64,000 nt of DNA, taken from positions 310,001-374,000 of the forward strand of contig JAQPZY010001490.1 in NCBI GenBank assembly GCA_029931535.1, read 5' to 3'. Below are positions 36,464-49,168 of this stretch, piece after piece (the stretch's first letter is position 1; the number at the start of each line of letters is the position of its first letter). The notes beneath the pieces were generated by a model, which was not told the DNA's origin, did not search any database, and worked only from the letters and a program-made list of their open reading frames with translations. Both the position numbers and the translations under genes were made by a program. The stretch is from Margaritifera margaritifera (Eukaryota; Mollusca; Bivalvia; Unionida; Margaritiferidae).

Positions 36464-37384
36464 TATATAATAACGAGAGGACATTCTTGCTATAAAATCT
36501 ACAGTAGGTATAAGACAGATATGTATATGCATAAACTTTTCGGAAAATCTCATATACAATGTAATTTAAAGATATGTTGTTTTAAGATTTGAATTGTTTT
36601 CTCAAATGAAGTTTACGCTAAAATGCAAACTCAACCGTAGTTAGATGGAGGTATGAACGATGTATCTACCACAGGAACTAGAAGTTGGTTACTCAGTGCG
36701 TGTGTGTGTGTGAGAGAGAGAGAGAGAGATTGTAAACAACTGCATTCCAGCTCCAGGGGAGTAACTCTTACTATCGAGATGGTTTAATACAGAGCTTTAT
36801 ATTTGTATGGAATATATCGACAGAAAAGAGGAGTATCATAACTGATATTGATCTTGATTAGTTGTGTGCTACATCATAATGATATTAATTCACCTAGCAG
36901 CGTCAAAATTTACAAAATACTTATTATAGAACAATAAAATGTTACCGTACACATTTTGGCATGATATCGATTTTGTTTCGGAAGATTCAGCTGTTTGGAT
37001 TAATAGTTGTGGTACAAAATTCCAATCTTTCATAGTTCTTGGGGAAAAAAAAAAAAAAAACCACTACTACAACTAATTTTGTAACTATCAGTTTGTGCAT
37101 AAGGTATCTACCAGGTATATTCATACTGATTTCTACTACTTCTTTTTGATTTGATAAAATTGTAGCAGGGTATATTTGCTTTGTTTTTTTTTTAAACTTT
37201 GTAAAAGAAAAAAACTATTTATCTGTTTTCCACTCTATTTTTGTTTAAAGGTTTCCAGAAAATCATAAGTCATAAGTTTCGTCATAACTGAATGTAACAG
37301 ACCTCGCAGCTCACTTTTTGATTTTCAGAAGCGTGATATTTCCAGAGGGCATGTCCTTTGTTAGATATAATATATAAAAACTAT
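35800..37384. other. Upstream of the TNF-like gene; no further gene seen
   Basis: This region should hold the promoter of the TNF-like gene, but I cannot point to a specific site. It contains ATT-type repeats (36,136-36,190), (TA)n at 36,391-36,470, a GT/GA tract at 36,697-36,730 and a poly-A run near 37,043. Confidence 0.4.
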
Positions 37385-38955
37385 CTAATTTTTTCCTGAT
37401 GCTTGTACATATAATATGCTAAAGAACTTTACAAAGAACACTGGTGAGTGAGACTGGATGGTACTTAATAGACATTGTGTGATCACCTTTTTTGAACAAT
37501 GGGCGTATATTTGCCAAAGATCAAACCTTTGGGATTTAGCAAATGTCCAAGGATTGTCGAAAAAGGTGTGTATGCACTCGTACCAATTCTTAAGACAGTT
37601 CTTTAAGTAATTTTGGATGTATGCCATCATAAACACAAGCTTTTTAGGGGTTTAAACCATGAAGCAGCTTTTGAATTCAAAATATGTTGCTACTGTATTA
37701 TTCTCTTTTTTGTGGTACTTTTGGAAATAAATTAAATAAAGCTATGTCACCGGAGTAGGTACAAACACTGCATAACTGGTTGCTCTGTGTTTTGCTTCTT
37801 TTTCTGCTAATTTGGTATATGTCTTAAGTGGATGAATGCCCTATGAATCTTGTAATTGTTGTTGATGGTTTCGAATCCGAAATTAGGTTTCCAATCATGT
37901 TGTTGACATAGATATCATGTACATTTTAAAAACTTTGCCTTTAATTTCTGATCTTAATTTATTCTGTTTTGTTCTTAATCTGTGACTGCCGGTACGTTTT
38001 GTGTGTCGTGAATGTTCTTCTTCTGCGAACTAATTTTCCAATTTTGTTTGTAATCCAGGACACTTATACAACTGATCTCAAGTTTGAAGGAACATTTTTA
38101 TTCAACTGTAGTAGTTGGAAAACATTGTTTAATTTTCCAGTTTTTTTTTTCTTCTCAATATCCCTATTGTTTTCAAGACTGTTTAGATATTTTAATTTAG
38201 CCAAGACCCTGATTATATATCGCACTTCATCCGACTCTCCTTTGCTAAATAATTCAAATTTTCGGCGACTTTTTGGCTTTGGGGTTATACTTCTATGGAC
38301 AGATTACAAGCTATAATATCATGGTCACTAAACCGGTCAGGTGAATAAATGTGTTTGAATCGGGATGATATTGAGGTCAGAAAGAAGTCTAATATGTTTC
38401 TTTCTCGAGTTGGAAAGTTAACTATTTTTCTTACTCATGGTAATTCATAATATTAATTATTGACTGGCTCTCTGAAGTACTAAGCGTATTCCCAAGTTCT
38501 ATTAGTCGAATCAATGTTGTTATAATTAAAATCCTTCATAAGATGTGTTTGAGCTCTATGTCTGTTCTTTTCAGAATTTATATTTTTAAGCTGTTCTCTC
38601 AAGAAATGAATATCGTCACAGTGACTGCCAGGTCCGCTATACCAGTTATGTATGTAATGCGTTGATCCATTCACTACAGTTTTGACTCCAAACAGATTAT
38701 GATTTATTGTCCAAATCAGCCAGAGGCATTTGTGTTAGATATTTATGTGTAAGAAATAATCCCCATCAAACCCACCCTCACCATGCAAAGTTATATTATT
38801 TGTATATACATTAAAAATACAACCCTCCGGAAATAACCCCGAGGTGCTGACATAGTTCTCAATTATAGTTTCTTAGATAGCCACGATGTCCTGTTTTTCA
38901 ACATATAAAAAAGAACGTAACTCCCAACTTCTTATCCCTAACGCTGTTTATGTTC
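37385..38955 (-). mobile_element. CR1-like LINE fragment: endonuclease to RT amino end
   Basis: In minus-strand order: LNINSVRDKKWELRSFLYVE and ENYVSTSGLFPEGCIF (endonuclease amino part, 38,950-38,790); FLREQLKNINSEKNRHRAQT and DFNYNNID (38,620-38,500, equivalent to the GDFN block); WITNKIGKLVRRRRTF (about 38,060), a linker block; and the first RT blocks, PKLLKNCLKNWYECIH-like text with a worn FKKGD, ending near 37,390. Stops and frameshifts occur throughout. The catalytic RT core and 3' end are absent, the reverse of the usual 5' truncation. Confidence 0.6.
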
Positions 38956-39373
38956 ATTGACGGTAAATTCTAAGTTTTAGTATACAGTTTATTAGTGTTG
39001 TATTTATTTTATATGAAGTGTAACATTTCCTTTACTATTTAAGATATTTAATGTGTTTTAGCTTAATTGAGTAGATTGTATTAACCCCCCCCCCCAAAAA
39101 AAAAAAAAAAAAAATCAAATAAAAATCTGAAAGTTTAAAATGTCAGATTTAGGACATAATTCAAGAGCATTCAAGTAAATATACATTCTGTAAATGTATT
39201 CGTCTTACAAAAAAATCAACATAACATACACAATATGTTCACATTATAAAATTGCGTGTTTCTAGATCTGTATAATGATTTAACAACAAAATTGTTTACT
39301 TAAAATTATAGGGGTCCATGAACATGATCTAATTAAACAGGGGTCGTATCTGATTGCTCTTTTGTTCAAATAC

Positions 39374-39452
39374 TTGCCAGAACACGAGGGAAAACTTTAA
39401 ATCCGAGGGCGTAGACCTAAGATTTGATGTCATACCCGAGTGCTCTGGCAAA
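39374..39452. repeat. Short foldback (inverted repeat)
   Basis: TTGCCAGAACACGAGGG at the left pairs with CCCGAGTGCTCTGGCAA at the right, apart from two positions, around a loop of about 45 bases. It could be a very short MITE or a hairpin within a larger repeat. A C-run followed by an A-run lies at 39,085-39,113. Confidence 0.5.
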
Positions 39453-40060
39453 CGTTTACCCATAGTAAATCCCGTATGCTCGTTATGATCAGTTATCCTA
39501 ATAGTACTTTGTACAACTATCAGATCAAAGTATCGACGATACTAACATGAAGTTAGAAGCCAGTGAGTGGAGAGACGAGGGCGAAGAAAAAGGTAAATAC
39601 AATAGTAATATCTGTCATAACATATAGGGCACACAGACAATATGGTGTTTACCGTTTTAATAGAAATGGTGGTCTTACGCATTTAGAAAGAGGAAATTGA
39701 ATTAGTTAATGTTTCTTTATTATTTTATTTTAGTTTATGTTTCCTTTTTATTGTACTAATTTTATATTACATAATGGTGCTCAGGCAGCAAAACTTATAA
39801 TATTGATTGGAAACATAGTTAAAATGTATAGAAAATCAATTCATATTTTATTGGTCAACGCATACTACATTTGCAAATCAATGGATGATGGAATTGTTAA
39901 CAGGGTAGTTCATAGCTTGCGTGAACGTTTCTGCAACTAACGTCTTGGAAAATAGTGTAATAGTATATAAAAGTGTAAATTTGTAAATTCATGGTAGGTG
40001 TGACAGAAAGGTGTTAGAGACAAGAAGAAAAGAGTGAAATACGTGTAATTTTATAACAAT

Positions 40061-40405
40061 AAGAGGGGTACTTAAAAAGTTCTGAATATTAGTGCGCTGT
40101 ATTTCAAAGTTCTTCATTAGTGAACAGTACATCGGTGCATCCCCTCAAAGAACTCCATGCACCTTTGCACAATTTATCAGTCTGATTATCCGATTATTAA
40201 ATGCCATTTTGTATTCACTTTTTGGCATGTTGTTCATATACTGGATGATTGAACTTCCAACCGCAAGGTGGCTTTCAAATCGTTTGCCCTTTAAAAAATT
40301 TTTAATTATAGGATTCAGACAAACACAAATTGGATCTAAGTCAGGGCTGTATGAAGGATGCAAAAAGGGTGAATGCTGTGGTATAAGTTTGTGTCCTTAA
40401 TGTGG
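40061..40405 (-). mobile_element. mariner transposase carboxy-terminal remnant with terminal repeat
   Basis: The minus strand carries LHPSYSPDLDPICVCLNPII, the block holding the last catalytic Asp of DDD mariners (YSPDLxP). It continues with KNFLKGKRFE and INCAKVHGVL, the usual run to the carboxy end. Just downstream, 40,061-40,090 read in minus orientation is AATATTCAGAACTTTTTAAG then TACCCCTC, typical of a mariner terminal inverted repeat. The first two thirds of the gene and the other terminus were not found. Confidence 0.7.
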
Positions 40406-43400
40406 GATCATGCAAGTCTAAAGCCAAAAGAAAACAATCTATCATAAACCAACTTATTTAGTGTGATCTGTTTTTTAAATGACTTACGTATTTGGACATG
40501 TGTTGGTTCTTGATTAAGCAAATTTGTTATACTTTTATGTAATTTCTATATTGATACGTGTCTACTGAAAACGAAATAATTTAGTCACGTCCTTAAGCTT
40601 ACGTTATGTAGGTTACCTGGTCTTTCGATTCATATGACAAGAAAACATTTCAATATTTGTAAAAAAGCAAAAAGCAATTGGTCTTTTGACTTTATATTTG
40701 CATCTCAGAATTCAAAACTAGCCATCGGTAATGATGCAAAAGTTCTGTCCATAACCATGAACACGTATATTAAACGATTTTATTAGACTAACGCGTAATT
40801 ATGACATCATATGAGCAAAATGTCAATTTACAGTCTCTGAATTACACAAAAGACTTTAGAAAAAGCAAGAGAAGTAGAAACACAGTACATGTTCTACACA
40901 TGATTAGTTATTCTTTACCATTGGCGGGCCATTCAAGTTTGACATAATTAATGAGCTGCAAAGTAGGTACTTTGGACCATATAAAAGAGACGCAAACGGT
41001 TTTTACCACATAATGCAAACTTACATGCGTATTTTCTATTAATGATTTACATCTTTTACGAATAAATTCCGACAGAAAAAGACAGAACTTTACGTACCGG
41101 AAGTTGTAATAATCATTGCGCGTCCGTTGAAAATACTGTAATTTCAGTAACATTTTAAATATTCTGCTGCACACATCATTTGTTATATGTCAAAATAATG
41201 CCAAAGTGATCGTGACGTACAAAATGTTGGCCATTGTGACATGGCATGAAATACATACAACAATAAAGACCATTCATTTCTGTGATATCAAAGCAGAGGA
41301 ACCATATTGAATTTATAAAAAAAGACCAAAGGGTACTTTTGTTTTTAAAAAAAAATCAATGTTAATAAAAATCAGTTTCAGAAACTATCATTATTGTCCA
41401 CCCTAGAAGCCAGATTTTACCGGGTGAAAATCACATACTGTCAGTACTCCAGGAGTGACAACTAGAATGACCACTGTTACAAGCATAGTTCATGCATCAG
41501 TAATTATCTTGCAGCTGAAATTAACGCAGTCCACTCTTCTAATACCCACTCATTCACGTGTACAATACACAATTTACCGACTGAAAGTAACGTATCACAG
41601 TATAAATGTCTAGTGATAAATATGGAAAGTTTACCATTTAAAAAACATATGTATTCCTACTTTAAATAGCACTGTACTATTATAATGATATCTTAGAGCT
41701 AAACACAAATAAGTATTATGTTAGTTGAGCATAAGATGTAGGTCACAGTGAACTTTGGATGCAAGGCGTACTACCAACAAATATGCATCCAGTTATCAAG
41801 CTTCATAACTCGAAAATGAACAGTACACACGAAATTAACTTTAAACACAAATCTCACAAAGTCACAAAAGAATTAAATAATGGTGAAATATATCTCATTT
41901 TGCAATATGGGTGAAATATTTATTAGTATGCTTCCCTTTGTCAAGTGTCATGAGTCTAGGTAGCAAACCATGCATATATCATGAATAAAAACCAATGTGG
42001 TCATGAGATAAACACAACAACTTAACCAAAGCCAGTAAAAGCTGAAATATTGATCACAGTGATCTTCACTTATCTTAAGGGTGTAATGCAAACATAGGTG
42101 CATTGAAACCAATTAATTGTGTGTATATCATGCAGCGCACAACCTGATAGTTTTTGTATTGATACTTGTTTCTTGACCTTTATACTCCTAAGTCCTAATC
42201 TTTCACTATTTTCTCCAAACTGTCAAGAGAAATGATTACATTAATTATATCAGATGATTTTGGGATTTATGTGAACTTATTCAAAGATATTCTAGAGTAC
42301 TGAATTTTGGCACATCAGCATATTAAAGAATATTGGCACATCAACACATCCAAGGATAAAGTCATTCATTTGGAACATTCTCTATTTAGGACTTGTGATT
42401 AGAACACTTAGGATTATTTGGATTTTAATTCACGTTACTGTAAGTGTCTTTTGAATTTATCACTTTAATTGTCTCGAAACAAATTGCTGGTTGATTTTTT
42501 CTTGATTTGTTGGTATCACTTTCTTTCTGTTACTTTTGTCTCATGCCATAGAGTCGTAACACCGCATTTCGTAGATAAAAATCATTAGGAAACATGATGA
42601 GCATAATCAGTACAAGGGCTCATTTATCACGGAAATACTCAAAACTCTCCGTGCCTCCTACATATCATTGATTCACTTCAAATTCCTTCACGTAATGTGA
42701 CGGTAGTAACTGGTCATAGAAGCGCAAAAAGTTAGCCCTGGTTACACAGATGGAAACACCAAGCAAGTGATGTATTATGCCATTACTGAATGAACAAAAA
42801 AAATAAGAAAAATAAACAAAAAAAACAGAATTGTTCTTCAGTTGTATTTGTCCCCAGTGCTGACATTTGCCGGAAAAGAGACCTAAGTCTGGAACCATCA
42901 AGAAATTAGCAAGTGGATAAGCGGATTGCCAGCATGTATAATTGCAATGATTTGATGAATATGTAAAATACAAAAACGTTCATTTGTAAACAATTATTAC
43001 GATTTATACTATCAAGCAGCCAGCAGTTTTTCATTTTCTAGTACGTATTCAGAACTATGGAATAATCTACACTAGTTGCTTTATTTATTAAAAGTAAAAC
43101 CATTGTTAATTCTGGAGTTCATACATATATTTTAACAAAACTAGAGAAACATTCATGCTTTTAAGATTGTGTTGATTGTTCATACACGACTGATAAATTA
43201 ATTTTATACATGCATAAGTACAATGAAAATTAAGAATTAGGTAGGTTCGTTCCACAAAGTTCAGTTAATTATGTGATCTAACAAAATAACTGTCAAAATG
43301 GAGACATGCCTATGGTATTAATATCTTTTTATATCTTCCCTTTGCTTAGACCAATATCATATTATACAGTTTAATATGTATGTTGTGATGGGATGACCTT

Positions 43401-44183
43401 TTGTCTGGCATGAAGTCTGCACAAAATGAAAATAATAAGAAAAAATAATATTTTCTTCAAACAATTGAATTATTACGCGACAACATGGCATTTGTGCAAT
43501 TATCATATTATGTGATAAAAGGTGTTGACTTTGTTGCTCATTGTGCTGACTGGCAGCTTACAGTGTGTTTCTCTCAGCTATAATTATGAACAGTTGCCAT
43601 GCTGACATTTCCTACAGGCATTGCAATCTCCTTTCTTTTCTAAGGTTTGTGTGTGTTGCTAGCTGCCCAGAAGTGATGCCGGTAGTAGTAGGAATAGATG
43701 GAATCTTCGTCGTCGTTTTGGAATGTATTACTATGTATTGCTTTTTCAAGGCTAACAATGTTTTATTGCGAAATAGATTCTTTGGCTGCTGCATATGCTT
43801 AGCTATATCAATAATAAGTAAGTAAACAGTTTAAACTATTTTAAATATAAACAATATGTATTCTTGTGGGAAAAAACAACTAAATATTCAATATGATATT
43901 AGTTTAGAAAGACGGGAGTTTTCATTTTCATTTGGAAACTTCTATATTTAATGCCAGGTACTTGACTGCATATTAAAATGCTTCTCCTGCAAAAATGAAT
44001 CTCTTGCGAATATAATAAAACATTTATACATAACCTGAACTGATTAAGATCTGCATGAATTATTATTAAGCAGTAATAAATGGATCATTGTCAACTGGTC
44101 AGTTATATTTTAAACCTATCAAGATCTTGAAACACTCTCACAAACACTACAATAACAGTGATACACACAGACACACACTCACG

Positions 44184-44262
<79 letters not shown>

Positions 44263-45640
44263 GGCATAGTCTACTACGTACAGAGCTTTAGCCTGCTACG
44301 TACCTTGTATTTTGGATTTATCATTCATTTCTGTCGCTCTTTTGGTGTATAAAACTATTCAAGAGCAATACCGCAATAATAACAAGATTAGTATTATCAG
44401 ACATCAGAACTGAGAGAGCACAAAGCTTACGTTCATATTTGTTGCAATAATATTTTAGAGCTGACTAGAGTTTTCCATGGCTGAAAAAAATCCATCAAAA
44501 TTACGTCTCGTCCAAAAATAAAAAATACTTACATTCTCTTGATAATAGTTCATTTTTTAGATGGTATTCTTGTAGTATTGCAAATATCCTTGCTTTATTT
44601 GCTCAGGGATATTGTTGTGATGCAACCCAAAGCATGTGTGTTATCTTGCCTATTTCACAAATTTGATGAATTTATTTTAAAATATGATGCATGAAAAACT
44701 AAAGAAGCAATATACGTGCAATAACGTTTATTATAAAGAGATTCTTGAAAAGATAATGCCTACCATGCATTTTCCCTACTGGTTATGGATTATGAACTAT
44801 GAGATAGTTTAATACATTTTGAGTTACAACGAATCATAAAATGGCTAACATGGTCCACTAAGGGCATTGAACTTTAAAGTAGCTCACTTTGTGATTCTTT
44901 CAGAGAGAAGTAAACCAAATTAGAAATATCATGTTACTCTAAAAGATAATGCCGTTAATTGTGTAAATAAATGTTTTTCTTTTTTATTTGCAACGCCATA
45001 TACAGTACAATTGTGTTAATCAATCCGTCATTTTCTCAGTAATCACCATCGGACCTCAGAATACTGAAACTAATCAAAAAGACTATACACGTGTATTTAT
45101 ATTATTTAGCAATGAAATGAGATATCTTTCTTTTGCAACTTAGTATGTAAATCCTTGGGTCAATTACCCAAAGATCGCCTCAAACTACTACATTCAGCTT
45201 TTCGTACATAAATGTGATATAATATTACTTCCTTTTCAGCTATTGCGAGTATTTTGACAGAGAGTAGCTAATGCAGAGCTCAGAATTATTATTCAGTTGG
45301 AGCTCTCGTTATTACTATTTTGGAAAGTATTCTTGTTATGTTCGTATTGACTGTTGCGGTATGCTGTTGTCTTATGTGTAAATAAGAAATCAACAAAATA
45401 GAAATTTTGCATGCCGTCTGAATGTACCAAGTATACGAATTTTTTATCATGGCGTCTTAATTGAATAATATAGTGATAAAAAAACTGTATTTTGTGTTTT
45501 TTTCACTTTAGTACTCAATACGTTGATCTTTTTCTCCATGTAACAAAACTGCAAGCATTACTTTCCTCGATCAAATTGTCAACATAAAAACAATTACATT
45601 GCAACAGGTGCGATACAATAAAGCATCTTGATTAGGCATC
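40406..45640. other. Long stretch without a recognised gene
   Basis: AT-rich intergenic DNA. It contains an (AC)n(AT)n tract at 44,184-44,259 and poly-A runs near 42,797 and 42,823. The frames at 40,908, 42,665 and 43,565 were read and have no recognisable domain. Confidence 0.4.
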
Positions 45641-45647
45641 AACCATT

Positions 45648-45735
45648 TTAGGTTAGGGCTAAGGTTAGGGTTCAAGTTATGTTTAAGGATAGTTAGTGTT
45701 AGTGTTAGGGTTAGGTTTAAGGTTAGATTCTAGGT
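45648..45735 (+). repeat. Degenerate telomere-like (TTAGGG) interstitial repeat
   Basis: TTAGGTTAGGGCTAAGGTTA is followed by more TTAGGG, TTAGTG and TTAAGG variants. Further isolated GGTTAG/GGTTTAGG words occur at 46,141-46,165 and 46,405-46,420. The canonical animal telomere unit is TTAGGG; here it is old and mutated. Confidence 0.7.
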
Positions 45736-46639
45736 TGCGAAACGAAGATGAGACGTTAAAAATGAGACAAATCATGGAAGATAACTTGGGTTTCATTATT
45801 TGAATAAACAGCAAAATACAATATCAATTGACATAATATATATATTAGAATTGTGAAATAAAATGTTATAAAACAGGAGGGTGCAGCTGAATGGTCTCGA
45901 GATTCTTGAAGAAAAAGGGTGTCTGATTATATAAAGAATATATAAAGAAGAAATAAGGTGTCTGCTTATATAAATCTACTAACTAGAAAAAATCCAGTGT
46001 TAGAAAGGGAGAGAATCTTCATGTTCATCGATTATGGAAGAGTGAAAGGAAACATCAGGGACATAATTATCACACAGCTTTGTTATAAAGTAATATCAAT
46101 TTAATGACATAAACATCCAGCACTTCTTAGTACGAATTCGGGGGTTAGACATACGGTTAGAGTTATTGTAAAGCATTGAATTGGAAACAATTATTTTAAT
46201 ATAAACTATTGTAATCTTCTTTGCATTGTACGACACATAACCCCTGGAGAGTGGCGTGGAGTTTTCAAACTGTAATAGTAAATATAGTTGATCGTATTGT
46301 ATATTAGAAGCATATGTGATAAATAAATCTTAGCACTAAGCCTTAGGAGACTGTAGATATACTTAAACTTTTGCCTTACTCTAAGTATGTTTCGGGTTAC
46401 ATACCGGTTTAGGTTTAGGATTAAAACAGTCGTTGCGGTTTGGTCATATGGAGTAAAAGAACGCACAACCCTGGCACAAGCAGAGTTAGGTTTTAGAGTC
46501 AGAGTTAAGGTTCGGAGACCTTAAGTAACTCTGGCTTGGGGATATTTACCTATGCCCTTTAATTTGCTTCTGACAATCAAATTACCTAAGTTCTTCTTTT
46601 TGCAATAAGCGGTCAACAGTTCATAAAACATTATTTAGA

Positions 46640-48330
46640 GGAATCGTTCCTGAATTTTATCGTACCCCTCTCGAATCAATTTGTCTACTTGTGTTGCTTT
46701 CATATGATATGAAAGAACAAACACAATTAGTTTTCTCATGTTTTTCTTTATAGTTCAAGCCAAAAAGAGTTAATGATTTAAATTTTTGTATCCAATAATG
46801 TTCTCTTCTTCCAAGTTTCTCTTTATTATTTAGCACTTCAATTGAAATATTAGAACAATCTTTAATTAAATGATCTGGGATATTAAAATGTCTCGAACTT
46901 GATTTATTTGCCTTTTGATTGATATCAAATTCGTGTCTCGTAAATCTGTCTCTTAGTGTGAGACTCGTTTGTCCTACATACTTTTTTCCACATTTTTGAC
47001 AAGTGATGAGGTATATGGGTTTCTTTTTTAAAAAAATTTCAAACAGCATGACATATTTTCTTTCATATAAAATATTGAATTGGTCATCTGACTTTCGAAA
47101 GTGATGATGCAGCTACAGGCCTTTCTTGGCTTTGCTATTGCTGATCCGTGTTTCTTTGCGTCTAACTTTTCTAAGGCATTGCTTTTAATGTCTTAAAGGA
47201 ATCGTTTAGAATATATACGTGTTCTCAAAGCTCTTTAAAATGTGTGGGTTGCAATTTTAAAACCTTCATTTGTAGAACAGATTCGAACAAATCTAATTAT
47301 TTGTGAATTTTGGACACCCATAAAGATGTGCTTAGGGCGAAAAGAAGATTTATGAAGGAACTGACATAAATCAGTAGATTTAAGGTATACTGTCATATCC
47401 AGAATTCTGGTATTTCCAAAGTTAGGCCCTTTAGAAACGGTGGTATCTAGAAAGTCAACAGAAGTGTCATTAATTATAGCTTTTAGCTTAACGCTTAGAC
47501 AAAAAGTTATCAAACTCTCTCCCATAATAAGTTTAAAAGAGAAATATATCATCCCAAAACCTCCGATACAACAAGGAAAGAAGGGGACAATTTTAAAAGG
47601 ATCTTTTTTTACCTTTCAGCAGAAAGAACATATTTGCATAGCTCGGGCCAAATTTTCTTCCCATTGCACTTCCTGATATTTGTAGAAACCAGTTACCATT
47701 GAATTTAAAATCTTTGTTTTTTAAAAACATTATAAATCAGGCCCACGAGGGTTAGAGTTCGACTTAAAGCAGTTCCAAACCGCCTTCAGTCCACGGTGTA
47801 CATACTTTTAACATCTAGTGTAACACATAAGCTGTTAGAAGGAATTGTATTATGCCTTCGGTTTTTTCAAAAACGTTCTCTGTATATCGAAGATAAGAGG
47901 GAAGTTTTGAGGCCATTGGTACTAAAAATGAGTCTGATACTAGTGACCTTCCTGGTTTTAAATGGAACTGAATACAATTTGTGGCATTTTACGTATATTC
48001 TGCAAAGTGTAAATATGTCTTGGCCTCGGATTTTCTGCCGCTGTCAGGTTTTTAACTTGATTCTTCAAAACGTGTTTATCGTTGGCCAATCGATGTATAC
48101 TATTTGTTATTTGTTTAGTTGCTGTTTGATAAATCGTTTTATCTATTTTCATGTAATAAGTTGCGTTAGCAAATTGACGTTCTATTTTCCCAAGCGTAAT
48201 CATTTTTCTTTGTACTTAAAGTAACTGTTGCTGAACCTTAGTCTGCTTTCTGTTTATAATAATTTCAGAGTTATTGCGAAGGAATTTTATTAGAGCCAAT
48301 TCATTTTCCAAAACATTAGGTTTGTTTATT
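46640..48330 (-). mobile_element. Penelope-like element: RT and GIY-YIG endonuclease, decayed
   Basis: Read on the minus strand from about 48,330. RT amino blocks include KIERQFANATYYMKIDKTIY and a worn PRPRHIYTLQNIRKM (48,200-47,960). These are followed by WFLQISGSAMGRKFGPSYAN (about 47,690) and the late RT block SVDFLDTTVSK...MTVYLKSTDLCQFLHKSSFR with RFVRICSTNEGF (47,552-47,235). The downstream frame 47,049-46,657 is a GIY-YIG endonuclease: PIYLITCQKCGKKYVGQTSL (the CxxC between GIY and YIG is typical of animal Penelope elements), LRDRFTRHEF, and GRREHYWIQKF with the metal-binding Glu. Several frameshifts separate the parts. Inactive. Confidence 0.85.
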
Positions 48331-49168
48331 TGCACAATGCCGGTGGCGAAAATATAACTGCCCAGATATATATATTGATGATCAAAAATTAAGATAAATA
48401 GAGGTTCTATTAGAACTTAAATTTCAATCTTACATCGATGTAAAAATTTATATAGATAGTAGTGGCTATATAGTCAACCGTATAGCTACATGAGGTATTT
48501 TTCCGTAATTGTTTGCATTTTTACTTGTGTCGGCTCTACATGACTCTAAAATGATCAGTTTTCTTTTAATTTCTCATAAATCAACTAATAACACTGAATT
48601 TATTCTTAATATATTTCTTAAAAAATAAATTCTTCATTCAATTGGCATACTACCCTAACATTCTTCAAGACATTAGTGTGAAATAATTCTTTTCAGCCTT
48701 GAAAACTGGAAACTGGTGTTTCGCGTCAATTTTTGGGAGCCTGGTGCTGCTAAACTGGAGGACTCCCTAATGACAGTCCATATGCTATTTTTGTCAGTAG
48801 GAATTTAATACAGGATTATCAAAATAAAAATACCTATCTTATTGTCAACTATAGTACGTAGATTGTAGTTTATAAACTGTATAATGAACAAAATATTATA
48901 TGCATTTCCTTATCAATGGGTGCATCTCAAAATATTGAGTACTCCATCCACCAGCAGACATGTTCTCTCGCTGTAAAATAACACTGATCTACAGCCAAAA
49001 TGCTTCCGCAATACAAGTTGTCAAACTTTACTAATTATGGGTCACTGAGAACGAAAATGATGCTTAAAATTGTTGATTGGCTCTAGTTTTAAAGATATTA
49101 TATTGGGTCAGTATATACGACTCTTGACTTGGGAATGGCGGAGGATAAGTGAGTTATAAAGGGAAGGG
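48331..49168. other. Stretch without a recognised gene
   Basis: AT-rich DNA between the Penelope-like remnant and copy B; no motif-bearing frame seen. Confidence 0.4.

Noticed and set aside
37969..38316. 115-codon hydrophobic plus-strand frame
   Set aside because: It is the antisense of the LINE linker/RT region on the minus strand; the Phe/Leu richness comes from reverse-complemented Lys/Glu codons.
40092..40400. 102-codon plus-strand frame
   Set aside because: Antisense of the mariner transposase carboxy end.
43565..43825. 86-codon frame with Cys and hydrophobic residues as a secreted or membrane peptide
   Set aside because: No signal-peptide layout or family motif; length and composition fit chance in AT-rich DNA.
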